DNA of 64,000 nt from Volvox africanus (GCA_030268105.1 BSDZ01000005.1:868001-932000); one strand, 5' to 3'; shown: positions 53,459 through 64,000, counted from the first letter of the stretch. A program made the numbers and translations. Notes: a model not told the origin generated them from the sequence alone.

Positions 53459-55991
53459 TGTTGCGTTTATGGAGACCAAGGATGCAGTTCAAAAGAAGGT
53501 CAAGACAATGATCGAGGCGCTGGAGAATATGACTGGCCGTCGCGTGAAGGAGGCACGCACGGATCGTGGGACCGAGTTCCTTAACTCAGCCATGAGCGCC
53601 TACTTCGGCGAAAAAGGGATTATCCATGGTACGACCGTTGGGTATTCACCGGAGCAGAATGGGGCGGCGGAGCGCCTCAACAGGACCCTATTGGAGAAGA
53701 CCCGGGCAATGCTGGCGGAGTCAGGACTACCGCAGAAGCTCTGGGCAGAAGCCATGGCTACGGCGAACCTTTTGCGCAACGTTTCGCCAGTCGTGGGGGC
53801 ATCAGTAACGCCCCATGAGGCGTTCATGCGGGTGAAGCCGGACATAAGCCATCTGAGAGTTTTCGGCAGTACCGCATATGCACACGTGCCGAAGGAAAAG
53901 CGGAACAAGCTGCAACCCGGGAGTCAAAAAGGAGTGCTGGTTGGATACAAGCAAGGGAGGCAGTACCGCATCTTGATCAACAATGTCATGAGCACCCACT
54001 CGACAGTCAAGTTCGACGAGTCAACAGTTGGAGATCGCTATGAAGATTCCGACGAGGAGGATGTCGAGGAGTCTGGCGGTTTTCCGTCGCCAGGGGGCGG
54101 CGGAGATACGCCGGTCAACACCGACATGGACCAGGGAGCTGCTGAAGTGAACCATGGTGCATCCACCAGCAGTGGCCAGACAGCGGCGCCACAGAGGCAC
54201 GGAGGCATACCAGCAGCACAGTTTCCCCGGACGCAAAATACAGAGCAGTCCCGTGGAGGCAATGGTGGAGACTCAACGAGAGGAGGAGGACCGGTACAGC
54301 AGCAGGACCACAACAATGGCGGTACGGATGCAACTATGCAGGAACGTCGCTATCCGCTACGTGAGCGAAAGCGACTGATTGAATGGAGGCATGAGCCCAA
54401 CGGAAGGGTCACGTTCGGGCGGATGAATGCTGCAATCGAGGAAGAAGTACCAGAGCCAGCTTCATACCAGGAGGCCACTGACGGCCCATATGCTGAGGAG
54501 TGGAGAAGTGCCATGGATGAGGAGATCTCGGCACAGCTCACAAGCGGGACCTGGGAGCTAGCAAAACCACCGACTGGTGCGTGGATTCTGCCTTGTCGGT
54601 GGGTGTATAAGGTCAAACGCGCAAAGGATGGCGAGATCGAGCGCTACAAGGCACGTTTGGTGGCGAAGGGCTATGAGCAGCGGGCGGGGATTGATTATGG
54701 GGAGCTCTTTGCTCCAACCTCGCGTTTTGCTTCGCTTCGTATGCTCCTGGCGGTGGCTGCGGCTAAAGCAATGCCGATCCATCAGCTAGACGTTTCGACA
54801 GCTTTCCTGAACGGGGAGCTAGAGGAGGAGCTCTGGATGCAGCAGCCACCTGGTTACGAGCCAGCAGATCCAGAGCAGGCGTGCAGGCTTCTACGCTCAA
54901 TCTACGGGCTGAAACAGGCCCCACGCTGCTGGTATATGAAGCTAGCGGCGGAGCTGGACAAGCTGGGGTTCAAACCGTCAGTAGCGGACCCAGCACTGTT
55001 CATCAAAAGGGACGAGAAGGAGATCGTCTACCTGCTGGTGCACGTGGACGACATCATCATCACCTCAGAAGACGAGGCAATCATCAGGAGAGTGAAAACA
55101 GAAATCGGACAAGCCTTCAAGATTCAAGATCTTGGAGAGGCAAAAGTTTTCCTGGGCATGGAGATCAGCCGGGGAGTGCACGGGGAGGTAAAACTGTCGC
55201 AGCGGCGCTACATTGAGGAGCTGCTGCAGCGACATCAACTCGTCAATGCAAAGCCTTGAAAGACCCCACTATCTCCTGGTACTAGAGCCCTGCCAGCAGA
55301 AGACAACAACAAGGAGCTCGTAGACAACACCGAGTACAGGGCGCTTGTCGGCGAATTGAACTACCTGGCAACGAGCACAAGACCGGATATCGCGCAGGCA
55401 ATGAGCGTTCTGGCGCGCTTCATGGGCAATCCATCTAAGGTTCACATGGGCTTGGCTTTGGGGGTGCTACGATACCTGGCGGGTACCAAGGAGCTCGGAT
55501 TATGCTATGACGGAGATGGCGATCTTGCCATGGTGGGCTACAGTGATTCCGACTGGGCAGGAGATCCAGCCACTCGGAGGTCCACAACTGGCTACGTATT
55601 CTTGCTAAACGGTGCAGCTATCAGCTGGAACAGCCAATTGCAGCGCACGTCGGCAGCTTCAACAGTGGAGGCAGAGTACCAGGCCACGGCAGCTGCAGTG
55701 CGGGAGGCACTTTGGCTTCGCAAGCTGACCAGTGACTTGGGTCTGGGGACACGGGCTATTGAGATTCGAACGGAGTCTGAGGGGTCGATGAGCCTTGGGA
55801 ATAACCCGATAATGTCGGTTCGTTCTAAGCACATTGACGTGCAACATCATCTAGTGCGGGAACGAGTCCTGCGGAAGGAAGTTGCCTTATCGCACTGTTC
55901 GACGGAGGATATGGTAGCAGATGTGCTAACCAAGGCACTTGGAGAGATAAAATTTAAGAAGTGCATTACGGCGATGGGGTTGGCCGAGTAA
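53459..55991 (+). pseudogene. Copia-3 integrase, RT and RNase H
   Basis: A single frame with only one interruption, TGA 55257-55259, where copia-1 has CGA (6232-6234). Integrase core: TDRGTEFLNS and SPEQNGAAERLNRTLLE, then VFGSTAYAHVPKEKR. A Gly/Ser/Gln-rich linker follows. RVT_2: DVSTAFLNGELEEELWM, SIYGLKQAPRCWY, VHVDDIIITS, FLGMEISRG. RNase H: YSDSDWAGDPATRRSTTGY, STVEAEYQATAAAVREALWL, HIDVQHHLVRERV. The true start is lost, so it cannot be expressed as a complete Pol. Confidence 0.92.
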
Positions 55992-56093
55992 GCATTCTAA
56001 GTTTGTTTGGGGCGAACTTGTTTGGCTTAAGTTTTTCGGTTTCAAGAACCGCCCTGGTTGGAATTATCTTCTTTCACTTGTTGCTAGGCATTT

Positions 56094-56290
56094 CTCGAGG
56101 GGGCGTGTTATGAAATGGTATATCAGTTGGATATAGCGATCCATACTAGCAACAATCCCGCTGTTGTAGCTGTACTCGGCGGTAAGCTATCGACCCGCGT
56201 TCGTACTGTTTGTAGTGCTATACGCGCAAGTATATGTGCCGACTCCCAGAACGAACTATTCGGACTTCTTTACTATCAGATAATATGTAA
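56094..56290 (+). repeat. Copia-3 polypurine tract and truncated 3' LTR
   Basis: CTCGAGGGGGC precedes the LTR start TGTTATGAAATGG at 56106. It is very like the copia-2 LTR but is lost after about 185 bases, where the 16-bp tandem repeat begins. Confidence 0.8.
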
Positions 56291-56354
56291 GGTATACTCC
56301 CTCATTGGTATACTCCCTCATTGGTATACTCCCTCATTGGTATACTCCCAAGTT
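56291..56354. repeat. 16-bp tandem repeat, about four units
   Basis: The unit GGTATACTCCCTCATT occurs three times exactly, with a fourth that changes after GGTATACTCCC. It starts where copia-3 LTR homology ends. Confidence 0.85.
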
Positions 56355-56429
56355 GGCCCCAGTGTTCCAGTTCTCGTTGGGCAATCTGCCGCACCTGCGG
56401 TTGGCCCTTTTGCAGTGGTTCACGCGGGA

Positions 56430-56690
56430 TGCGTCGCGTCTCTGGCCGGCGCGCCAGAGAACGCAAGGGGCGGAGCGGTGGTTCGGTGGTATTTTGTCGC
56501 AGTGCGGTTTGGAGCGGCTACGACCCGTGCATACCCTGTACAGCCTGTGACGCGGCGGTGCTTCCGCTGCTTGTGCGGCGGGGGTGCCCCTGGATACCAT
56601 TGAAGCCTTTTGAGGCTGGGCCACTGGGTCCTCAGCGTTGCGGGAGCACTATCTTGACTTGGGGGTTCGTGGCTGCCCATATGCGCTCGC
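56430..56690 (+). pseudogene. Tyrosine recombinase C-terminal relic (DIRS/Crypton-like)
   Basis: In one frame the sequence reads VHTLYSL, TGA (56548-56550), RGGASAACAAGVPLDTIEAF, TGA (56611-56613), GWATGSSALREHYLDLGV. This matches the tyrosine recombinase C-terminus: the H..R box followed by RGGA, the G-W strand, and the Tyr (56650-56652) after it. Both TGA codons stand where Arg or Gly is conserved. YR enzymes are carried by DIRS-type retrotransposons and Cryptons. No RT lies next to it. Confidence 0.55.
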
Positions 56691-56770
56691 GTTTTTTAGC
56701 CCCCTCGCGGCCCGGCGCGTCGCACCAGCGGCGGGGCAATTCCACCGCTGATATGGGGTTTCTCTTCCTT

Positions 56771-57111
56771 TGGCAATAGTCTCGTAGCAGGAGCTCATGC
56801 GGGCTATGCGTAGCTTAAGCCGGGTTAGCTAAAGCGCAGGGCCTTACGACCGATGAGTGGTACGACTCGAGGCGGGCGATCCGTATCCTTAGGATCGCTA
56901 TAGGTAGTGCTTGCTGGTTTTATTGCTTATCTTGTTTTCGTTGTTCAGCTCGCGCCCCGCCCTCCCACCCTGGAGGTCGCGTCTCCCGCCTGTCGCTCTG
57001 CTACGTTATTTTCTTTCCTTTGGTTTGGAACGACCTTTCTTCGGTCAGGCCGTTAGAGGACAGCCAATCTGTAACAGAAATGGCAATGGCAATAGTCTCG
57101 TAGCAGGAGCT
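56771..57111 (+). repeat. Pair of 25-bp direct repeats downstream of the recombinase relic
   Basis: An identical 25-base word (core CAATAGTCTCGTAGCAGGAG) occurs at 56771-56795 and 57087-57111. DIRS-group elements often end in split direct repeats, so these could be termini of the element that carried the recombinase; otherwise they are an unrelated repeat. No gene is seen in between. Confidence 0.5.
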
Positions 57112-57286
57112 AATATCATGGGATCCCACGTATCGTACACTCCTACGTAGAGCCCGACACTTGACCGGGATAGCTGCCCGGCCATATCATAGTTCATGGC
57201 ATTCTTCGGTTTTGATGCTTAAAAAGGTTTCATATTCTTTGCTGTAAATAGGCTTCTTCCCTTATGCCACGCCTTGGTTTCCTTCT

Positions 57287-60200
57287 ATGTTGAGTTCCTT
57301 CAGACCGTGGCTTTTGCACATAATGCCGCGAGCTGCAGTTCATGGATCTTATGCCGCCGGTCTTCCTGCCGTCGGTAACGCGCTGCGACGTTGTCCATCA
57401 CGAACGATCATACCAGCCCTACACGCGCGACCCTTGGCGTGGGGCGCGACGCTGAATCGTAGTTATGTTGTGCCTTCTCATGAGGATGCGCTACCAAACC
57501 AGCACCTCAATATGGAGGCACGATATGCTGTCGAGCTGCCCCATTACGAGCCGGGGGACAACTCCCATATTGAGGAGGTATTCGGAAACGTGCATTCGAC
57601 AGAGTCGTTTAGCGCAGTGGATGGACCCGGTGTCCGGTAAGCTTGACCTGGATACTTTGCCAGGACAAACGGATGCACACAGGATGCATATGCACTCAGG
57701 AAATGGGTGCTTAAGTAAAAATTTATTTGTTTTAGACTGTGATTCTATTAAGAATAGACTGCATCGAATACCTGCACCTTATGGTTGTCCTGCTCGCGCG
57801 TTTTCAAGATCGTTTTATGAAACGTAAGGTGCGGATAGCTGCACAGGGTAGACCGATAACGGGATATCACAGTTGCTATCATGGCTCTGGTTTCCTTCTC
57901 CTTACCCTGGGATTTCTTCCCGTTACCCTCGGCCCTTCTATTTGGGGCCGTCCCCATAATGGCGCGTCCACAACTCCTCATCCTGCATTCCGCGCCGCGC
58001 ACCAACATCTTTTCATCCCAAATTTTTTTGTGCTTGTAGCTTTCTCGTATTCGTCCAGGGCTGCGCGATGCGCTGTCTCTTCTGCTCGAACCCAGACACT
58101 TGGAACTTGAAGGGCGGCACTAGGACCTCCAGCAAGGAGCTTGCCGACCAGATTCGCAAGGTGAGCAAAATATGAATTTCTACCCCATCTATATATCTGT
58201 TTCCAACCCCCAAACGCAGGTAATGGACAATAAAACCGGACGAGTCCAGGGCCACGAGTTGCGAGGGGGTCACGCCCGTGTCAAATCCCTCTGATGTCTC
58301 CTTCCGCCTGAGGATATGCACCGGGCGAATACATGGGCCGCGTGGGCTGATGTGGGTCGCAGGCTGCCCTAACGGTCAGCAGTGACAGGTCTCTCATTTG
58401 CCGATCTGTTCTGAGTGCTGGCCTGTCTTTTACAGACCTCACCCTCTGACCGCTGGAAAAGTAATGTGTTGACGGACCCAGATGCTAACATCGCTGCTTA
58501 CGCGGTGGCCCCTCCAGCTCGGCAAGGCTTTGCTTCGCTTACGCTTGCTTGTTGCGGCATGGGTCCTTGGGTTCATTTGCTTTATTTGTTGCGGAGTTAT
58601 CCGCCTGTTTCTTCTCCATCACGGGTCAGCCACCAAACTTGTCTGGTCATTTCGTTACATTCCCTGTCCCTAAAGTCCAACATCAAACTGCATCCTGTAC
58701 CTGGGTTGGATCCGTAAATTTTTGTATTCCGCACGTCTGGTTGTAATGTCGTGTGGCATTACCGTTAGTGCAGGTGCGGAATTACCTGCGGCCTCGAGGC
58801 GGTGTGACAATCTCAGGAGGCGAGGCCATGCTTCAACCTCGCTTCGTGTCAGCTGTGTTCCAGGTAAAAAAAGCACTGTTGCTGGAGGGGAGGGGAGACC
58901 AAATAGAGATAGCCTGGTGCTGCTGTTGACAGGAGGGGAGGGCGGTTTTATGGGTTTAGGGTAGATGTGGAGATGGCCTAATGTGGATATGAACATCAGA
59001 AAGCTTGCGAAACAGAAACGTGCAAACCCACGACCGACTGAGTCTGCTGCAGGACTTGATTTTGGATTTAGACACTTTCCAGACCTGTTGTATTTCATTC
59101 AACCACGCCTATGTTCCCTCGATGTATATGTGTATGTATGTATGTATGTATTTTGGGTATTACGCTGTGGGCGACTCGCCCTCCAAAGACGAGCACGGGG
59201 GGTCCTGACCGGACCGAGCCACAGCGCAGGGGAGGAGCACGTGGCTTTGTTTGTCTGTCCTGCCACGTGCACCCCCTCTCGGGCCAGCAAAAACTTCAAG
59301 AGGTTCTCGCCTGGCCACTAACAGAGCACTGAAGGGCACCAAGAATCCACAGAAGGAACCAACGGAAAACGGGGACACCTAGCTGCTTAAAGGAAGGGGA
59401 ATCCTCGCCCTTAACCCGAAAACTGACCTGGCAAGAGCCTGACAGACACACACAGGTCCCCTCAGAGGAGAAACACCAGCAGGAAAGCACACTCTTACAC
59501 AGCCTAGCCGGAGGAACCCAACAAGAGGCGGAGGGGGGGATGACAAGCCAAACTGGCGCCCCCCTAGAAAGCCTTCCGGCCCCACCCAAAGCTGGCCCCA
59601 CAAACTCCAGCACTGCACAAGAAGGAAAGAAGTCTCTCGCTGCCTGAGGACCCGACGCCTGGACACAGGTACCTCTAGCCACGAAACGCTCCACCCTCTC
59701 CCTTCCCCCCTCAAGAACTAGACCGCCTTCCCCTTGTCTCCACCTCCCTGACTCTCTCTCCCTTTCCTCCCACAAAACCTCCCCCTCAAAACTCCTATCC
59801 TAAAGCCCCTGCTCTGTTCTTGCTGCTGCATGGCCAGTGATGTCAACCGGAACTGCACACCGCATTTGCGTGCCAACTATGGCTAGGATGGGATGTTGTG
59901 GTCCCACCCGATGCCAACCATAGTGAGGGATACCCAACACTGCAAAAGAATGCGAGCGTGCCAAAAAGTCGGCAACTGTACGGGTCCTCGTACGGTCCAG
60001 GGGTGAGGCTGTTGTTTGTGTTGGATTTTCCATTGTTGGCTGTGTCGTAGAGATGATTGGGTGGGTGTTGGCAGCTTCCTCTTCCTCTTCCTCTTGAGTG
60101 AAACCCCCTGAACGAATGAAGAAGTCAGTAATAGCCCGTTGACGGGGTCACTTTGCTCTGCTGTGTGGGTCTGTTGTTGCTGCCATCCGTGGGTAGAAGG

Positions 60201-62501
60201 CCCCTGTTGCCTTTGTGCCCGGGTTGCCGCCCGGAGACAGTATCTGCCATAATCCACAGAAGATAAAGCAGCCATGGCTATCACGTCCCATGGGGCCTGC
60301 TCGCAACCGGGAGGTGCTTGGACAAGCCATAGCTGTTGCCTGGCCATGCCCCCTTCATTGGTGGCTGATGACGGCAATGGCAGATGTCTGTCAATTTGTT
60401 CACACACCGCCTTGGCTATAGGGCACTCCCAGAAGTGGTGCAGGCGCGGGGAGCAAGGTTGATCAGTATCACCTCCATTGCTACACCCTGGAAAGATGCG
60501 TGTTGCCAGGCACGGGTATCCCATCAACGACCAAACGCCACACCGTCTCTTTGTTTTTGTTTTCCCAGCGAACTGCTGTCCACAGCCTGTGTAGGGTTGC
60601 CTGAAAGTGCTGGAGGTCAGTGGCAGGGCAGGAAGGAGTTGGACCGTCTGTTGGCAACCCTAGCGCCTCCTGCACATAAGCTGTCAACAGCTCCAATCGC
60701 TCCTCCGCTGTTGAACCCCCTTGCATCTGAGTAGGTTGGCTGACCGTAAGATGGTAGAAAGGCACTATACCCGAGTCCCCTGGCAATCTCCAGCCCAAAC
60801 GCCTGACAATCATGGCCATCACTGTGGTGCAGTCTGGTGGTGCTGGCATCTGCTGCTGCATTCTGTCCACCACCCTGTTCTGCTGTTGGGGTTGTAAGCG
60901 GTTGACTACCTCCCGTGCTGCTGCTATCCATGCTGGGCTGATATCGTTGCATAAAGCCAAGAGAGCCATATGGGTAGACTCTTTGTCTCGCAGTTGGGTG
61001 GGGCTAGCTAAGGGGTCTAGATACTGTTGGGTCCAGTCTAGCCAGTTCTTGCTCTGAGGGAGGGGTATTTGGCCATGCTCCAGCAGGTCGTACACCCTTA
61101 TCAGGTCCCCAACTGTGAGCAGTTTTCTGCTGGAAGCCATCAGTGGTTTCCAGGCCTGGGCGGTGGTTGTTGCCATTAATACTTCCCCCATCATCCGAAT
61201 TGTATATGTATGTATGTTTACTCGACCGATTGTAAATGAACGCCATCTTCCTCCCACTTGCAAAACTCTAGGAGGTGCACGCGATGGGGCTGAACACCAC
61301 CATCGACACCACAGGGCAGGGCACCAAACACGGAAATTGGGACGTCGTCCTGCCCCACACGGATTTGGTGCTGTTCTGCATCAAACACATGGACCCACTA
61401 AAGTACGAGTCGCTCACGGGTTAGTTATTGGATCCCAATGCAGGTGACGAACATCACTGGGCGTGTAACTGTTAAGATTCGTGGTTCCGATAGAGCAAGG
61501 GAGTCCCAGATGTTTATGTCCGTGCGCACAGACTGTGGGGATGTGGGTCCGATGCATAGACCATCGGGATCTGGACCAGGCGGTAAGGCTGTGACGGTTG
61601 CCTGGAGGAGCGCACGTCAAGTTTACGTGCAGTGGTATGTACCTCGGCGGTCATACATACCGGTCAGGTCCTATTGGTAAGGAGGCCCCGGGGGGACGTA
61701 GAAATAAGATGAGAGATGTAGTTGCTTGCTGTGTTTGCCAAGGCGTCATTTTCTTTGAGGCGTCATTTTCTCGTATATTGGTAAAAGCGGCCGGGCTTCT
61801 GTTTTCCGGCCGCTTCTGTTTTTCCGCCCATCCTGTCGCACGTCATCACATCCCGACCGCTGACCGGGCTGCGCTGCTTGAACAACCCCCACTGACGCCC
61901 AACCAATACCCACCTTCCCACGCCCCGTGCATACACATACACATACACCAGGCCTCAAGCAGAAGGGCGCTCTCCGTTTTGCTGACGAGCTGGCCGAGCG
62001 CAAGATCCCTTTTTACCTTCGCTACGTGTACATCCCCGGCTATACGGACGCACCGAAAGACATCGACCGACTCATAGAATGGTCCAAAAAGCAGCCCACG
62101 TTCCAGGTGGATGGGGGTTGATGCTATTAGTCTGTCTGCTAATCCATCCGCGTGTCTGTCAACCTGTCTCTGTCGGCCTGTCAGTGCAGGGGATTTTTTT
62201 CCTTTCTCTCAGTGTGGCCACGTTCCTTGAGGCTTTTCACACGCTGGAAGCTATAGTACGGAAGCTATACACACACGTACCACGAGGCCGTCCGAATACC
62301 GATTTTTATCCCCGCTGTTTACACAATCATCGTCCACAGGGTATTGAGCTGCTGCCGTACCACGTGCTGGGCAAGAACAAATGGGAGGTGATGCACATCC
62401 CCTACCCTCTTGACGGCGTGCAGACTCCCTCCCATGAGACTGTTTCCAAAGTCATCAAGCTCTTCAACGACAACGAGATTCCCGTCATCTGCGCGAACTG
62501 A
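57287..62501 (+). CDS. PFLA: Pyruvate formate-lyase activating enzyme, six exons
   Basis: Exons: 57287-57636, 58040-58160, 58774-58863, 61272-61419, 61952-62106, 62340-62501. All introns are GT-AG and the phases agree, giving 341 residues ending in ICAN with a TGA stop. This radical SAM enzyme makes the glycyl radical on pyruvate formate-lyase using S-adenosylmethionine and reduced flavodoxin/ferredoxin. Evidence: [14 protein letters not shown], the 4Fe-4S site CAMRCLFC (Cys 125, 129, 132) followed by SNPDTW, SAM-binding [10 protein letters not shown] (GGE 172-174), [22 protein letters not shown] and [13 protein letters not shown]. Bacterial PflA is about 245 residues; the extra ~90 N-terminal residues ([18 protein letters not shown] and more Arg/Ala) look like a mitochondrial or plastid presequence. 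No PFL gene is in the window. A glycerol-dehydratase type activase is less likely given the length and CX3CX2C context. Confidence 0.92.
59120..61200 (-). mobile_element. 5'-truncated LINE (3' end of ORF2), antisense in PFL-AE intron 3
   Basis: The minus strand carries the C-terminal ~500 residues of a LINE ORF2 and a 3' UTR ending near 59150 in an ATAC repeat. The 5' truncation point is about 61190. Both ends lie in TATG-type microsatellite (TGTATATGTGTATGTATG near 59125, TGTATATGTATGTATG near 61200), which may be the target duplication. A second 3' end of the family is at 9553-9652. Confidence 0.75.
59883..61196 (-). pseudogene. LINE ORF2 C-terminus with zinc-finger region
   Basis: Two overlapping minus-strand frames, 61263-60481 and 60527-59883, join by a one-base shift near 60490. 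The element part begins near [14 protein letters not shown]. At the joint the frames spell [17 protein letters not shown] followed by [17 protein letters not shown], the zf-RVT-type region (Cys/His cluster before FWECPxA) typical of LINE C-termini. A Gln-rich stretch and a basic tail ([12 protein letters not shown]) precede the stop at 59883. RT catalytic blocks are lost to 5' truncation. Confidence 0.75.
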
Positions 62502-62921
62502 TACCTCAAGGCCACGAAGTTGTGTGAAAGCTTGACAGCGGGGCCCAACTGTCAGGCCGCTCCAGGGTCAGGCTGATGGGCTTCGTCGAGAAGCCTTTCC
62601 CGCAGTGAGCACCGGCTGTCAACTTTAAAAGGTCCAACTTCAAAAGACAGGAAGATCCCTTTCGGGCTGTATTGGGAGGTGCTCATGAACATCACCCCGC
62701 TGCTGACGTGGGTGTGTTCTGTAGATCCCTGCCTCAAGAGCGCTCAGAGCGCTGTTGACTGGCTCATGGGAACTCTTGAGACACGGCCCCGTTCTGGATC
62801 CACGTCCTGGACCCGGAGAACGAGGCTGGGTTCGGGTGATTAGTTTGCCTGGTTGATGTGCTTCGTTGGCAGTGTGTTAAAATGTATTCTCTTCGTTGAG
62901 GGTTGTCCTGATTGCATTTAA

Positions 62922-62976
62922 TGGCGGTGGCCGTGGTGGTGGTGGCCGTGGTGGTGGTGGTGGTGGTGGTGGTGTC
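62922..62976. repeat. GTG/GGCCGTGGTG minisatellite
   Basis: Runs of GTG with GGCCGTGGTG interruptions, giving poly-Val in one frame and poly-Thr on the other strand. It is non-coding by appearance. Confidence 0.8.
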
Positions 62977-63605
62977 AAAAACTTGGAATAGCATGGGTGT
63001 GGTTGGGGTTAGCAGTGGTGAAAAGACAACGTACAGCCCAGGCATAGGGACCCGGGGTGCTACGCAATCTTTTCACCGAGGGTTTGGGGATTCATGAGAG
63101 CCTTAGGGTCGGGTCGCCTGTGTTCCGAAGTGCCTCCCTTATCCAACGTTGAGCTTCCGAACTAAGAATCTAATCTCTCTGACATTTCAGAAACCTAACG
63201 TGTGACCCGATATAGGTAGTGTCTTGACTGCGTTTGTTGGCTGTTGAAGATGCTGTGGTCGCAGACAGACTCTGTCCTTGATAACCCCCACTATTGGACA
63301 GGACAACGGAACGATTGGAACGGGGGAGCAACGAATCATAATAGATCGGGCTGTCCGCCTTTAGGCACGATGCCGTGGCAGTGCTTGTGATGCTTAATTC
63401 TTGCAGCCGCGGCGTTGGTTGCTTATAAGGTCAAGAGGCCGCATCGGTCGTTCGCGGGTGATGAGAGTGGCGGCCTGCTAGTGGGGGGGGCGGTGGCAGG
63501 GAGGGCTGAAGCGTTCGCTGCTATCGGGCATACAGGGCCCCTCCGTCTGTGTTCCTTGGTTTCACAAGACGATCCCATCGGTGCGGTTGTAAGAGAACAG
63601 CGTTT

Positions 63606-63630
63606 TATGTGTGTGTGAGAGAGAGAGAGA
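63606..63630. repeat. GT then GA microsatellite
   Basis: TGTGTGTG followed by GAGAGAGAGAGAGA. Confidence 0.8.
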
Positions 63631-64000
63631 TGATGCAGAGAAATAGTGTGCTCCGTGACATTCATAAGCGGAAGTACTGCGCGGCGTGAAAACCTGCTCG
63701 TCTTGCATGTGAATAAATTTGTTTGTTGAACAAATACTCCCTTAGCCCCCACCAATGTATATTGATGTACGGGATGTGTCGTGTCGCGTTCTTTTGCATG
63801 TATGTGACTGCGGCTTTTGGGCCCACGGACCTGAATTCGGCCCTCTGTTTCGCCCCGCACCTGCGGAGGGCAGAGAGCGAGATGCTCATAAAGACGTTCC
63901 TGCGATATTGCATGGCGTTGCTATCGCTTGGTCGCGTGGTTGTTGCGCCCGGTTTGGCTCTATACGTAGTTGGTAGATCTATTGACAGGTTGAGGACGAG

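Larger units (their letters stand above)
53459..56290 (+). mobile_element. Copia-3: 3' part of a Ty1/copia element
   Basis: Starts abruptly inside integrase at VAFMETKDAV and runs through RT and RNase H to a polypurine tract and a 3' LTR truncated near 56290. Gag, protease and 5' LTR are missing. It is the least decayed copia copy here. Confidence 0.88.
58864..61271 (+). other. PFL-AE intron 3, enlarged by a LINE insertion
   Basis: Donor GTAAAA at 58864 and acceptor CTAG ending 61271. At 2.4 kb it is several times longer than the other four introns (233-613 bases), the excess being mostly the antisense LINE at about 59120-61200. Splice sites and both flanking exons are intact, so the gene may still be functional. 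Confidence 0.8.
62502..64000. other. Region downstream of PFL-AE without recognised gene
   Basis: Includes the PFL-AE 3' UTR. Frames up to 145 codons on both strands have no recognisable domain. A GTG-type repeat and GT/GA microsatellites are present. A following gene may begin beyond the window. Confidence 0.45.

Noticed and set aside
19359..56290. Copia-2 and copia-3 as one element split by the gypsy palindrome
   Set aside because: They overlap by about 110 integrase codons, lie in opposite orientation and have different flanks; two separate copies fit better.
58415..58746. Overlapping frames of 63-100 codons in PFL-AE intron 2 with hydrophobic stretches
   Set aside because: They overlap in three frames, match no domain, and lie between well-defined exons.
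62764..63097. Poly-Val and poly-Thr frames
   Set aside because: Translation of the GTG minisatellite.

Overview
This is nuclear DNA of a eukaryote. A single host gene with five GT-AG introns sits at 57.3-62.5 kb, and nearly everything else that can be recognised is decayed transposable elements. The host gene is a pyruvate formate-lyase activating enzyme (PFL-AE) with an N-terminal extension that looks like a mitochondrial or plastid presequence. Eukaryotic PFL systems are known mainly from algae and some anaerobic or facultative protists and fungi, so an alga or protist is plausible, but the sequence does not fix the lineage.

Layout. 1-1.9 kb: no gene, one CTAG-rich repeat cluster. 1.9-7.2 kb: degraded Ty1/copia element (copia-1), hit by a 99-bp retroposon. 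7.2-12 kb: no recognised genes; microsatellites, a short LINE 3' end and a candidate dispersed repeat. 12-19.4 kb: a pyrimidine minisatellite followed by nested gypsy fragments and an internally deleted gypsy element (E). 19.4-22.8 kb: two copia fragments on the minus strand (copia-2, copia-4) separated by a tRNA-derived SINE-like unit. 22.9-27.2 kb: a truncated non-LTR retrotransposon with an unusual gene content (below). 27.2-53.4 kb: a large imperfect palindrome of nested chromovirus-type Ty3/gypsy elements, order A(+), B'(-), spacer, B(+), A'(-). The spacer holds a solo LTR and a strongly AT-rich pseudogene of unknown, possibly foreign origin. 53.4-56.3 kb: 3' part of a fourth copia element (copia-3). 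56.4-56.7 kb: tyrosine-recombinase relic. 57.3-62.5 kb: PFL-AE, whose third intron carries an antisense 5'-truncated LINE. 62.5-64 kb: no gene seen.

The most interesting item is at 23.1-27.2 kb. One reading frame joins a Josephin-type cysteine protease domain (Cys/His/Asp triad visible) to an AP-like endonuclease of LINE type. It is preceded by a separate ORF for a cysteine-bearing, multi-pass membrane protein with a possible signal peptide just upstream. The reverse transcriptase that should follow is cut off by the gypsy LTR at 27174. Josephin plus membrane protein is not an arrangement I know in non-LTR elements.

The elements interact only as parasites of one another: each family is interrupted by another. 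Many nonsense codons are TGA where a sister copy has CGA, the signature of CpG deamination. The two arms of the palindrome share such lesions and frameshifts, so the inverted duplication arose after the elements were already dead (or is an assembly fold-back).
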